Source: Bacteroidales bacterium GP2
GTDB taxonomy: Bacteria > Bacteroidota > Bacteroidia > Bacteroidales > Muribaculaceae
Direction: 5' to 3'
Assembly: GCA_001701115.1 (NCBI GenBank)
Contig: DAAJ01000070.1
Location: 22,028-39,164, forward strand
Length of the DNA: 17,137 nucleotides
Shown here piece after piece: positions 8,203-15,146 of the stretch (positions within the stretch are counted from its first letter, which is position 1; the number at the start of each line of letters is the position of its first letter). The translations under genes were made by a program, and so were the position numbers. The notes under the pieces were generated by a model. The model did not search any database and was not told the DNA's origin. It worked only from the letters and a program-made list of their open reading frames with translations.

Positions 8203-10480
8203 AATCATACTTGCAGCGGCTGCTGTCATAACAGTGCTTGCTACTGCGGCATGCTCCACTACCCGAAGGATTCCCGCTGATGAAATCCTTTACACAGGAG
8301 TGAAAAAAATACAGATTGAAACTCCAAAAGGAGTCGCACAGGCGCCCGGACTTGCATCTGATGTGAAAGATGCAGTAAATGTTGCGCCTAACAACAGCCT
8401 CATTTCACCATATATCCGCTATCCGTTCCCCCTCGGGCTTTGGGTATATAACAACTGGAACAATCCACCGAAAGGATTTAAGCACTGGTTGTACGAGAAA
8501 CTGGTTGCAGAGCCGGTTCTAATCAGTGATGTGCGCCCGGAAGTACGCACAAAAATGATTGACGAGATTCTTGACAACAACGGTTACTTCAGGGGAGCTG
8601 CAACTTATGAGCTTGTGCAAGGCAAAAACAAGAAGAAAGCAAGCATACTTTACAAGGTTGCCACAGGACCGGAATATCTCATTGACTCTGTGCAGCTTCT
8701 GCCTGACACCTGCCACCTCAACCACATAATTGACTCCATTACTGCAAAAAGCACATATCTTAGAGCTGGCTCAAGATACTGCACGGATTCACTTTCGGCA
8801 GAAAGAATCAGGATTGCAAACTTTGTAAGAAACAGAGGATACTATTTCTTCAAGCCTGATTATGTGGAATACCTTGCGGACAGTACTCTTGCACCTGAAA
8901 GGATCGCGCTCAGGATGGTTCTCGCTTCAAACGCGCCCAAAGGCTCATTCACCCAATGGCGCACTGGCTCTATCACCACTGTAATAAACCGCAACAGAGG
9001 TGGAGGCACACCGGACACAATAGAGACACGCCGTGGCACACTGGTTCAAATGATGCCGTCACGCCTCAGGCGCAAACTTATTCCGGAATGCATTACTTTC
9101 CGGGAAGGGAAAATATTTTCTGTGCGTGATATGAACCGCACACAGACCTACCTCTCCCGCACCGGCATTTTCAATAATATAGAGATTAATGCGTTTCCGG
9201 ACACCGCCGGTGGAAAAAGAGTGCTCGATGTGCTCATTGATTGCACGTTTGACGCTCCGCTCGAAGCATCACTTGAAGTTAATGTCACCTCTAAGTCCAA
9301 CAGTTACCTTGGACCGGGGCTATCATTTGGCGTAACAAATAAGAATCTCTTCGGCGGCGGTGAGCAGCTTAGCCTTAATGTTACCGGCGCATACGAATGG
9401 CAGACTGGACGCGACAAAGGAGGCTCAATATTCAATTCCTACGAAGTGGGGCTAAACACAACCCTCGCATTTCCGCGACTGCTTATCCCGGGCTTCATCC
9501 CGCACAGCCGCAGGGAACTCAACTGGACAAGGATTGCGCTGAATGTTGACCTGTTGAACCGACCGCACTATTTCCGCATGGCGCAGTTCAACACCTCCCT
9601 GAATTATGACTGGAGGATAAACCGCAATGCGAGCAACACCCTCACGCCATTCAAGCTCACATATACGAAGCTGATGAATTCAACTCCCGAATTTGATTCT
9701 ATTATGCATGAGAATCCGGCTATTGCAGAGAGTTTCAAAAGCCAGTTCATACCGCAGATTGCCTACAGCCTGGTTTATGACAAACAGATTGACCGCGACA
9801 ACTCTATCAATTGGCAGCTGACACTTCAGGAAGCGGGCAATGTATTCTGGGCTATCTACGAAATCTGTGGCAAGAAGGGTGAAAAAGAACTCTTTGGCAC
9901 ACCCTTCTCGCAATTTGTAAAAGGCACTACACAGCTCGTATATAACCGCAGGCTATGGGGTGACAACTGGCTTGTTACACGTGCGGCTGTCGGAGCTGCG
10001 CATGCGTATGGCAACGCAACCCAAGTGCCATACAGCGAACAGTTCTATGTAGGTGGAGCGAACTCCATCCGCGCATACACAGTGAGAAGTATCGGTCCAG
10101 GCAGCTACAAAGTGCCACAGCACCTTATCAACGGCTATTTTGACCAGACCGGCACATTCAAATTTGAGTTTAATGTTGAATACCGGTTCCCGATTTTCGG
10201 ACCGCTCCACGGAGCTGTATTCTTTGATTCCGGCAACGTGTGGTTGCTGAAGGAAGATTCACTTCGTCCCGGAGGCAAACTCGAAGGCAAGACCTTCTTC
10301 CGCGACCTTGCCACAGGAACAGGCGCAGGGCTACGTCTTGACATCGGCATGCTGGTTGTCCGCGGCGACCTTGGAGTTGGCATACACCTGCCATACGACA
10401 CTGGCAAACGGGGATACTACAATATGACTTCATTTAAAAACTCCCTTGCATTCCACCTCGCCATCGGATACCCATTCTAA
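8180..10480 (+). CDS. tamL: TamL: lipoprotein-type TamA/BamA-family (Omp85) outer membrane protein
   Basis: Omp85 outer-membrane protein, 766 aa, the expected partner of TamB; in Bacteroidota the TamA homologue carries a lipid anchor and is called TamL. The N-terminus is a lipoprotein signal: MKQKTLNKI, a hydrophobic stretch to VLATAAC, with Cys25 as the lipidated residue. POTRA-like repeats follow (for example DEILYTGVKKIQIETPKGV and later RTQTYLSRTGIFNNIEINAF). The C-terminal half is a 16-strand-type barrel. The family's loop-6 motif appears as SIRAYTVRSIGPGSY (629-643), with IRAY where classical members have (V/I)RG(F/Y). The barrel ends in YPF, giving the C-terminal aromatic expected of Omp85 proteins. 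The ATG at 8180 lies inside the end of tamB in another frame and is the only start giving a signal peptide. No intrinsic terminator is obvious directly after the stop. Confidence 0.9.
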   Translation: MKQKTLNKIILAAAAVITVLATAACSTTRRIPADEILYTGVKKIQIETPKGVAQAPGLASDVKDAVNVAPNNSLISPYIRYPFPLGLWVYNNWNNPPKGFKHWLYEKLVAEPVLISDVRPEVRTKMIDEILDNNGYFRGAATYELVQGKNKKKASILYKVATGPEYLIDSVQLLPDTCHLNHIIDSITAKSTYLRAGSRYCTDSLSAERIRIANFVRNRGYYFFKPDYVEYLADSTLAPERIALRMVLASNAPKGSFTQWRTGSITTVINRNRGGGTPDTIETRRGTLVQMMPSRLRRKLIPECITFREGKIFSVRDMNRTQTYLSRTGIFNNIEINAFPDTAGGKRVLDVLIDCTFDAPLEASLEVNVTSKSNSYLGPGLSFGVTNKNLFGGGEQLSLNVTGAYEWQTGRDKGGSIFNSYEVGLNTTLAFPRLLIPGFIPHSRRELNWTRIALNVDLLNRPHYFRMAQFNTSLNYDWRINRNASNTLTPFKLTYTKLMNSTPEFDSIMHENPAIAESFKSQFIPQIAYSLVYDKQIDRDNSINWQLTLQEAGNVFWAIYEICGKKGEKELFGTPFSQFVKGTTQLVYNRRLWGDNWLVTRAAVGAAHAYGNATQVPYSEQFYVGGANSIRAYTVRSIGPGSYKVPQHLINGYFDQTGTFKFEFNVEYRFPIFGPLHGAVFFDSGNVWLLKEDSLRPGGKLEGKTFFRDLATGTGAGLRLDIGMLVVRGDLGVGIHLPYDTGKRGYYNMTSFKNSLAFHLAIGYPF

Positions 10481-10492
10481 CATAGTCAAATA

Positions 10493-10531
10493 GCAAAATG
10501 CTACAAAAAATCCTTAAAACATGCATTTTGC
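10493..10531 (+). repeat. inverted repeat downstream of tamL
   Basis: GCAAAATGC (10493-10501) and GCATTTTGC (10523-10531) are perfect inverse copies separated by 21 nt. The left arm also sits in a smaller palindrome, TAGCA-AAA-TGCTA (10491-10503), so two folds exclude each other. There is no T-run after the right arm, so it is not a standard terminator, though it may protect the 3' end of the tamB-tamL message. Confidence 0.4.
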
Positions 10532-10605
10532 CACCATACACCCTCTTAATTTCGAGAAACAAGGTAAAATAATGTTAAGCGGAAGTAAGATTCTATCACT
10601 ATTAC

Positions 10606-10636
10606 TTGGTGAAAAGTACGGTTAGCTATAATTTTG
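10606..10636 (+). promoter_or_regulatory. Bacteroidota-type promoter of the short-RNA unit
   Basis: TTG at 10606-10608, a 20-nt spacer, and TAATTTTG at 10629-10636, an exact match to TAnnTTTG. Transcription would begin near 10640. It is the best promoter match in the window and does not directly precede a credible gene. Confidence 0.55.
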
Positions 10637-10639
10637 CAC

Positions 10640-10708
10640 CGTGTTTTTCATGGTATTAGATTTAAGGTTAACAAAAGATTGATTGTCGGGATGACAATCA
10701 ATTTTTTT
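10640..10708 (+). ncRNA. candidate small RNA (or attenuated leader), about 70 nt
   Basis: A self-contained unit: a strong promoter box ends at 10636 and a perfect intrinsic terminator ends at 10708, with no open reading frame worth keeping between. The first part has ACCGTG-TTTTT-CATGGT (10638-10654), a 6-bp stem with one G-T pair, although the predicted start near 10640 would cut into its left arm. Then comes an A/T-rich linker containing GGTTAAC, followed by the terminator. The linker looks familiar to me from other Bacteroidales intergenic regions, but I cannot name a family. It could be an independent small RNA, or a leader that ends early and sometimes reads through into the ATPase gene about 150 bp further on. 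Confidence 0.45.
10678..10708 (+). terminator. intrinsic terminator, perfect 10-bp stem
   Basis: ATTGATTGTC (10678-10687) and GACAATCAAT (10693-10702) are exact inverse copies around the loop GGGAT, followed by six more T (10703-10708). AAAA just upstream faces the T-run, so it may also work weakly in the other direction. Confidence 0.8.
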
Positions 10709-10781
10709 ATCCACGCGCTAACAGGACCGTCCACAATTTTTTTCACTCTAATCACCACAACAACAGGCACTAACCTAACTA

Positions 10782-10836
10782 TTTTTCTTTACAAAGAAAA
10801 AAAAACACCAAAATCTTTCTTTACAAAGAAAAAAAA
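10782..10836. repeat. tandem pair of TTTCTTT-AC-AAAGAAA dyads
   Basis: Copy 1 has arms TTTTTCTTT (10782-10790) and AAAGAAAAA (10793-10801); copy 2 has TTTCTTT (10816-10822) and AAAGAAA (10825-10831). The two also form a 21-nt direct repeat (10784-10804 and 10816-10836) with 32 bp between centres, about three helix turns, each ending in a run of eight or more A. They sit 19-73 bp before the ATPase start, a position suited to a dimeric regulator. A role in slippage or as weak hairpins is also possible. Confidence 0.6.
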
Positions 10837-10839
10837 TCA

Positions 10840-10847
10840 TAACTTCG
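10840..10847 (+). promoter_or_regulatory. possible -7 box of the ATPase gene
   Basis: TAACTTCG differs at one base from TAnnTTTG and lies 7 nt before the ATG at 10855. If used, the transcript would be almost leaderless. The -33 position falls in the second dyad repeat, where no TTTG is present. Confidence 0.3.
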
Positions 10848-10854
10848 TGGATAT

Positions 10855-12054
10855 ATGAATGATATGGAAAGAATTTATGAAATATCAGCCCGACTGATGC
10901 AAGATATTGATGCTCCGCTTCATCGCTATCTTTATAATAAAATAGCTTGGAATGACAGGCTGATTATGATAAAAGGTGCCCGTGGTGTAGGTAAAACCAC
11001 TATGATGGTACAGCGTTGCAGGGAATATGGAGATAAAGGGGTGTATGCATCGCTTGATCAACTGTTCTTTAACGACCATACCATTCTTGAACTTGCCGAT
11101 TATCACTATAAGCATGGCGGCACACATCTTTATCTGGATGAAGTGCATCTATACCCGCGTCAAAACTGGGAACAGGAACTTAAAAACATATACGACAGTT
11201 ATCCAGGACTTCATATTGTATTCACCGGGTCATCACTTCTACATCTCAACAGCAAAATAGCAGATTTGTCACGACGGGTTGCTGTATATGAACTTCGTGG
11301 ACTTTCATTCCGTGAGTATTTAAATTTTTCAGGAAACTTTGATTTTGATAAATTTAGCTTGGAGGATATTATTACAAACCACAGATTGCTGGCATCCTCC
11401 GTCATTTCAAAGATAAATGTAATAGCGGAGTTTGAAAAGTACCTGAAAAAAGGATATTACCCATTTTTCATGGAGTGCTCTGAAATAACTTACTCGCAAA
11501 GAATTGAAAGACTGGTACTAGCAGTAATTGATATTGATATACCGGCTATCACTGCCATTGAATATGAAACGCAGCTCAAACTAAAGAAACTTCTTGTAAC
11601 TCTCGCGGAACAAGTGCCTTTCGTACCGAACATAACCAATCTCGGCAGAGATATTGCCGTGACGCGAAATCAGCTGATGAAATTCTTTACATTGCTTAGT
11701 GAAGGAGCAATTATTCGTACTTTAATGGATGCTACCACCCAACCCAAGCGTGCCGCTAAACCTGAAAAAATTCTTTTTGACAATCCATCGGTGATGCAGG
11801 CTCTTGGGATATTCAACAAAAAAGGGACTGTAAGAGAAAGTTTTGTAGCGTCCATGCTAAGTGTTGAGGGTCACCTCCACGCACCAAAGGACGGCGACTT
11901 TCTGCTTGACCGCACTTACTTATTTGAAGTAGGAGGGAAAGGGAAAAACTACTCTCAAATTGCTGATAAGCCAAATAGTTACATCATATCTGACAATATT
12001 GAGACAGGTACTGGAAACCGAATTCCTATCTGGCTCTTGGGCTTCCTATATTAA
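10855..12054 (+). CDS. P-loop ATPase of the AAA_14/DUF4143 type
   Basis: 399-aa soluble protein of a large prokaryotic ATPase family, common in multiple copies in Bacteroidales genomes, whose cellular role is unknown. Walker A is GARGVGKTT (41-49), Walker B is LYLDE (92-96), and a sensor-like VFTGSS lies at 122-127, followed by Arg pairs in LSRRVAVYELRGLSFREYL, all typical of AAA_14. The C-terminal part fits DUF4143 and ends with GDFLLDRTYLFEVGGKGK (347-364), whose Asp and E358/K362 pattern resembles a degenerate PD-(D/E)XK nuclease core. ATG 10855 is used; a second ATG at 10864 is equally possible. No partner gene is adjacent. Sampled lines are often 35-37% GC (one is 48%), against 52-58% in tamL, consistent with transfer. 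It converges on the response-regulator gene with 29 bp between stops and no clear terminator. Confidence 0.85.
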   Translation: MNDMERIYEISARLMQDIDAPLHRYLYNKIAWNDRLIMIKGARGVGKTTMMVQRCREYGDKGVYASLDQLFFNDHTILELADYHYKHGGTHLYLDEVHLYPRQNWEQELKNIYDSYPGLHIVFTGSSLLHLNSKIADLSRRVAVYELRGLSFREYLNFSGNFDFDKFSLEDIITNHRLLASSVISKINVIAEFEKYLKKGYYPFFMECSEITYSQRIERLVLAVIDIDIPAITAIEYETQLKLKKLLVTLAEQVPFVPNITNLGRDIAVTRNQLMKFFTLLSEGAIIRTLMDATTQPKRAAKPEKILFDNPSVMQALGIFNKKGTVRESFVASMLSVEGHLHAPKDGDFLLDRTYLFEVGGKGKNYSQIADKPNSYIISDNIETGTGNRIPIWLLGFLY

Positions 12055-12083
12055 TATAGAAATTTTTTATCATGCTGGGAGGG

Positions 12084-12833
12084 TTAGTCTTCAGAGTCTG
12101 ACTCAGAACGGTTATTATTGATTAGGCGAGTGGAAATGTAGTCGTTGAAAGCGTTTTTATAACTTTCGCTGATAGGGATGAATTTGTCACCAAACACAAT
12201 CCTGTTGCGCTCTATCACACTTATTTTTGTGGTATTCACTATGAAGGACCGATGTACTCGCATGAATTTGCTTTCAGGCAACCGGCTCTCGATATTTTTC
12301 ATGCTCATCAGGGTCATGATGCTTTTTGCCTGTCCTTCGAGATAGATTTTCACATAATCCTTGACTCCTTCAACGTAGAAAATCGATGCGATGGGAATCT
12401 GAACAATCTTGTATTCGCTCTTCACCATTATGTAATCACCATCGCCTGATGCCTCGCTTGCCCTCTGACGCAAGCGTTTATCCTCAAACGCCCTGTTAAC
12501 CGCACCCATGAATTCCTCATAGCTTATCGGCTTCAGCAGGTAGTCGAGCGCATTGAGTTTAAATGCAGCGACAGCATGTTTGTCATACGCCGTCGTGAAT
12601 ACGATTCTTGTGCTTGCGGGTATAATATGGGCAAACTCAATGCCGTTAAGCTGCTGCATTTCAATATCCAGAAACACCAGATCAATATTTCCCTGCATTA
12701 TAGTGCGCACCGCATCCTGAGCGCATCCGAAAGTACCTACAAGTTGCAGGTTCGGTGTTTTTTCCACATAACTCTGTATTAGTGCTGCTGCAAGCGGTTC
12801 ATCATCTACAACAACACATCTGAGTGGTATCAT
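12084..12833 (-). CDS. LytTR-type response regulator
   Basis: 249-aa DNA-binding response regulator of the LytR/AlgR class. The receiver domain has the acidic pocket D10-D11-E12, phosphoacceptor D56 in LVFLDIEM, T80/T81 and K101 in YLLKP. A linker rich in Arg and charged residues follows, then a LytTR DNA-binding domain from about 134 (YIMVKSEYKIVQIP) through IFYVEGVKDYVKIYL to MRVHRSFIVN and IPISESY. The tail is acidic (RSESDSED). It begins 4 nt after the stop of the LytS-type kinase, which is surely its partner. As last gene of the pump operon it most likely controls that operon, but no LytTR site could be identified here. Start ATG at 12833 fits the domain start exactly. Confidence 0.95.
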   Translation of the reverse strand: MIPLRCVVVDDEPLAAALIQSYVEKTPNLQLVGTFGCAQDAVRTIMQGNIDLVFLDIEMQQLNGIEFAHIIPASTRIVFTTAYDKHAVAAFKLNALDYLLKPISYEEFMGAVNRAFEDKRLRQRASEASGDGDYIMVKSEYKIVQIPIASIFYVEGVKDYVKIYLEGQAKSIMTLMSMKNIESRLPESKFMRVHRSFIVNTTKISVIERNRIVFGDKFIPISESYKNAFNDYISTRLINNNRSESDSED

Positions 12834-12837
12834 ATTT

Positions 12838-13920
12838 CTAATCTATTAAAGTTTTCTTTGTATTTTCATTTCTTGACAAAGGCACGACAAGATTCGTAAT
12901 GAATTTGCCGTCCGACGCACTTGCATTAAAGTACGCATCCTTTCCATAAAGCAAGTCAAGGCGCCTGGTAAGGTTGCCCAATCCTATGCCTGAGGATGGG
13001 GAGGATGAATTGCTGCGGCTCTTATTTTCAGTGACGAATATCGCGCAATTATCCTCAACTTTCAAACTTATTCTTGCCGGCATTGTGAAGTCTGCGTGCT
13101 TGAACACGTTTTCAATCAGGGTGACAAACAGCATTGATGGCACTTGAGCGTCAGTGAAACCGCCGATATTTATGTACAGGTCTATCTTTGCTGAATCGGG
13201 CAACCTGAGACGCTGCAACTTCACATAGTTTTCTATAAATGCCGCCTCGCTTGACAAGCTGACAAATGCCGGATTGTCATACAACACATGGCGCAGCAGT
13301 TTGCTTAATTCATGCACCGCACCTTGCGCCCTTGAAGGGCTTATGTCTATCAACGCATAAATTGAGTTCAAGGTATTGAATAGGAAATGCGGGTTAAGCT
13401 GATTGCGTAATCCATCCAGTTCCTGCCTTCTCCTGACAGTTTCCTCCTCTCTCCTCTTCGCCTCGATTTTCAGCCAGTTATCGGTAATTTTCAATGCAAC
13501 GGCAAGAGCCATGGTGAGAATAAGCATTCCCAAATCCTTAATCACCACCGAAATCTGGTGTACGAAAAACTGATGAGGTCCCGGAGGATTATTGCCGAGC
13601 GGCATGTGCGCTTTAACCCAGCTTACAATAAGGAACAGGACTAATTCCCCAGCTATAACCAGAAGAAAACTATACCCGAAAAACCGCACGACCTTATTTT
13701 TACGCGCGTAACTTATCGGAATAATAACATAGTACTCTATATAGAATGCAAGCACAAATACTGTTGCCTTGCTATAAGCCAGAATACTGAAATGGCTATC
13801 GGGACGCCCGTAATTGAAAAGCACCTCCGGCAACACGAATAGAATACCAAGACAGAGCAAGTGGATGACAAAAGTCACCACCCGCTTCCGCCTGTTATTT
13901 TCATGTAAGTTATCACTCAT
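12838..13920 (-). CDS. LytS-type sensor histidine kinase
   Basis: 360-aa membrane kinase of the His_kinase (PF06580) family. About four membrane segments lie in the first 145 residues, with no sizeable extracellular sensor domain. A short charged helix (KIEAKRREEETVRRRQELDG) leads to the phosphorylation motif NQLNPHFLFNTLNSIYALI, with H178 as the likely phosphorylated residue. The ATPase part has an N box (LIENVFKHADF, 268-278) and a G box (GIGLGNLTRRLDLLYG, 311-326). The frame is open up to 14019, but that extension is permease sequence in another frame. ATG at 13920 gives the normal family start (MSDNLHENN) and overlaps the permease stop by 8 bp (ATGAGTGA), implying translational coupling. 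The lack of a sensor domain suggests it may sense through the membrane or through the adjacent transporter; that is inference. Confidence 0.93.
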   Translation of the reverse strand: MSDNLHENNRRKRVVTFVIHLLCLGILFVLPEVLFNYGRPDSHFSILAYSKATVFVLAFYIEYYVIIPISYARKNKVVRFFGYSFLLVIAGELVLFLIVSWVKAHMPLGNNPPGPHQFFVHQISVVIKDLGMLILTMALAVALKITDNWLKIEAKRREEETVRRRQELDGLRNQLNPHFLFNTLNSIYALIDISPSRAQGAVHELSKLLRHVLYDNPAFVSLSSEAAFIENYVKLQRLRLPDSAKIDLYINIGGFTDAQVPSMLFVTLIENVFKHADFTMPARISLKVEDNCAIFVTENKSRSNSSSPSSGIGLGNLTRRLDLLYGKDAYFNASASDGKFITNLVVPLSRNENTKKTLID

Positions 13921-15133
13921 ACCTGATTGCTTCAATCGGGTCAAGGTTTGCCGCTTTCTGTGCCGGATACCATCCGAAGAATACCCCGGTAACGGTGCAC
14001 ACTGCAAATGAAAGCACAACCGAATATATCTGTATGCTTACAGGCCAGTGAATCACAACATTGACAATCCATGAGGCAATTCCGCCGAGAAGCACACCGA
14101 TAATACCGCCGCTCACACTGATTATTACCGCTTCGATAAGGAACTGCGCAAGAATATCGCGTCCTCTCGCACCGATACTCATTCGCAATCCGATTTCGCG
14201 TGTTCGTTCAGTAACGCTGACATACATTATATTCATGATTCCTATACCGCCAACAAGGAGCGATATTCCGGCGATACAAGCGAGAAGAACAGTCATCATA
14301 TCTGAAGTAGAGTTCATCATCTGGCTGAGTTCCTGCTGTGAGCGTAAAGTAAAATCATCTTCTGCCTCAGCTGAAAGCTTATGATTGTCACGCAAAATCG
14401 CAGTAATCTCATCCATTGCCTGGTCGGCAAGCTCCTCGCTGAGCGCAGAAGCGAAAAGGCTTTGGATATAGTCGATTGCAAGCACCCTCTTCATCACAGT
14501 GGTGTAAGGAGCAAGCACCACATCATCCTGGTCCATACCCATAGCGTTAGCACCTTTAGGCTCCAGCACCCCAATTACAGTGAGTGGAATCTTATTGAAG
14601 CGGATTGTACGCCCGATAGGATTAGTACCATCCGGAAACAGGTTGTCAACCACCGTTTTGCCAAGCACGCAGACTTTTGCAGCAGACTTTATATCCTGGT
14701 CGGTAAACATCTCTCCCTCCCCTACTTTCACTTTTCTGATGTCAAGATACGAGGGAGCTACGCCATAAAGCGACGAAGGCCAGTTGTTATTGCCGTTGAT
14801 GAACTGCCCCCCGCTGCTGATATTCGGCGAAACAGCTGATACAGAGGGCGCTTCGGTAGCAATAGCTTCATAATCAGCCATCTTGAGGGTCTGCATATCA
14901 TCGGCGCTCTGCCTCGCGCCACCACGGCGGTCACCACCCGGGAAAATCATAATCATATTGGAGCCCATTTCAGAAATCTGAGCCTTGATGCTATCTTTGG
15001 AACCTTGCCCGATAGCAAGCATGGTGATTACCGAGGCTACACCGATGATTATTCCCAGCATTGTGAGAAAACACCGCAATTTATTATTGTTTAGCGCCTT
15101 AAGCGCAATTTTCAGCAGATTTATTAAATTCAT
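13913..15133 (-). CDS. MacB/FtsX-type ABC transporter permease
   Basis: 406-aa permease of the MacB class (no fused ATPase), which moves substrates from the periplasmic side using ATP-driven motion rather than pumping from the cytoplasm. Membrane segment 1 lies at about 20-42 (LTMLGIIIGVASVITMLAIG), a periplasmic MacB_PCD domain spans about 43-275, and three further segments lie at about 281-303, 328-358 and 367-390. The coupling segment YVSVTERTREIGLRMSIGAR after segment 2 is highly characteristic. The C-terminus LDPIEAIRYE is also typical. The frame extends to ATG 15172, but that would overlap the ATPase gene by 26 bp; ATG 15133 starts at MNLINLLKIALKAL, the usual family N-terminus, 13 nt after the ATPase stop. 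The substrate cannot be inferred. Confidence 0.94.
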   Translation of the reverse strand: MNLINLLKIALKALNNNKLRCFLTMLGIIIGVASVITMLAIGQGSKDSIKAQISEMGSNMIMIFPGGDRRGGARQSADDMQTLKMADYEAIATEAPSVSAVSPNISSGGQFINGNNNWPSSLYGVAPSYLDIRKVKVGEGEMFTDQDIKSAAKVCVLGKTVVDNLFPDGTNPIGRTIRFNKIPLTVIGVLEPKGANAMGMDQDDVVLAPYTTVMKRVLAIDYIQSLFASALSEELADQAMDEITAILRDNHKLSAEAEDDFTLRSQQELSQMMNSTSDMMTVLLACIAGISLLVGGIGIMNIMYVSVTERTREIGLRMSIGARGRDILAQFLIEAVIISVSGGIIGVLLGGIASWIVNVVIHWPVSIQIYSVVLSFAVCTVTGVFFGWYPAQKAANLDPIEAIRYE

Positions 15134-15146
15134 GTGCGTAAATTTA

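Larger units (their letters stand above)
10481..10854. other. 374-bp non-coding region between tamL and the ATPase gene
   Basis: No convincing gene. In order it holds a long-looped inverted repeat (10493-10531), a promoter-like pair (10606-10636), a short-RNA-like unit ending in a perfect hairpin terminator (to 10708), about 70 bp with nothing recognised, two copies of a TTTCTTT-AC-AAAGAAA dyad (10782-10836) and a -7-like box just before the ATPase start. It is visibly more AT-rich than tamL. Confidence 0.8.

Noticed and set aside
10782..10836. Repeat pair considered as a CRISPR remnant
   Set aside because: There are only two copies, the spacer is 11 nt of A-rich sequence, and no cas gene is present.
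10634..10858. Open frame of 74 codons before the ATPase gene
   Set aside because: It starts inside the promoter box, runs through the terminator hairpin and both dyad repeats, and encodes a low-complexity product with no recognisable feature.
10481..12083. ATPase gene plus leader considered as a transposable element
   Set aside because: No transposase, terminal inverted repeats or target duplication could be found at the edges; transfer is suggested only by composition and isolation.
12091..12101. Palindrome TCAGA-G-TCTGA at the end of the response-regulator gene
   Set aside because: It lies in coding sequence, is short, and has no T-run on either strand, so a terminator is not supported.
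13921..14019. N-terminal extension of the sensor kinase
   Set aside because: These bases encode the conserved C-terminus of the permease in another frame; ATG 13920 gives the normal kinase start.
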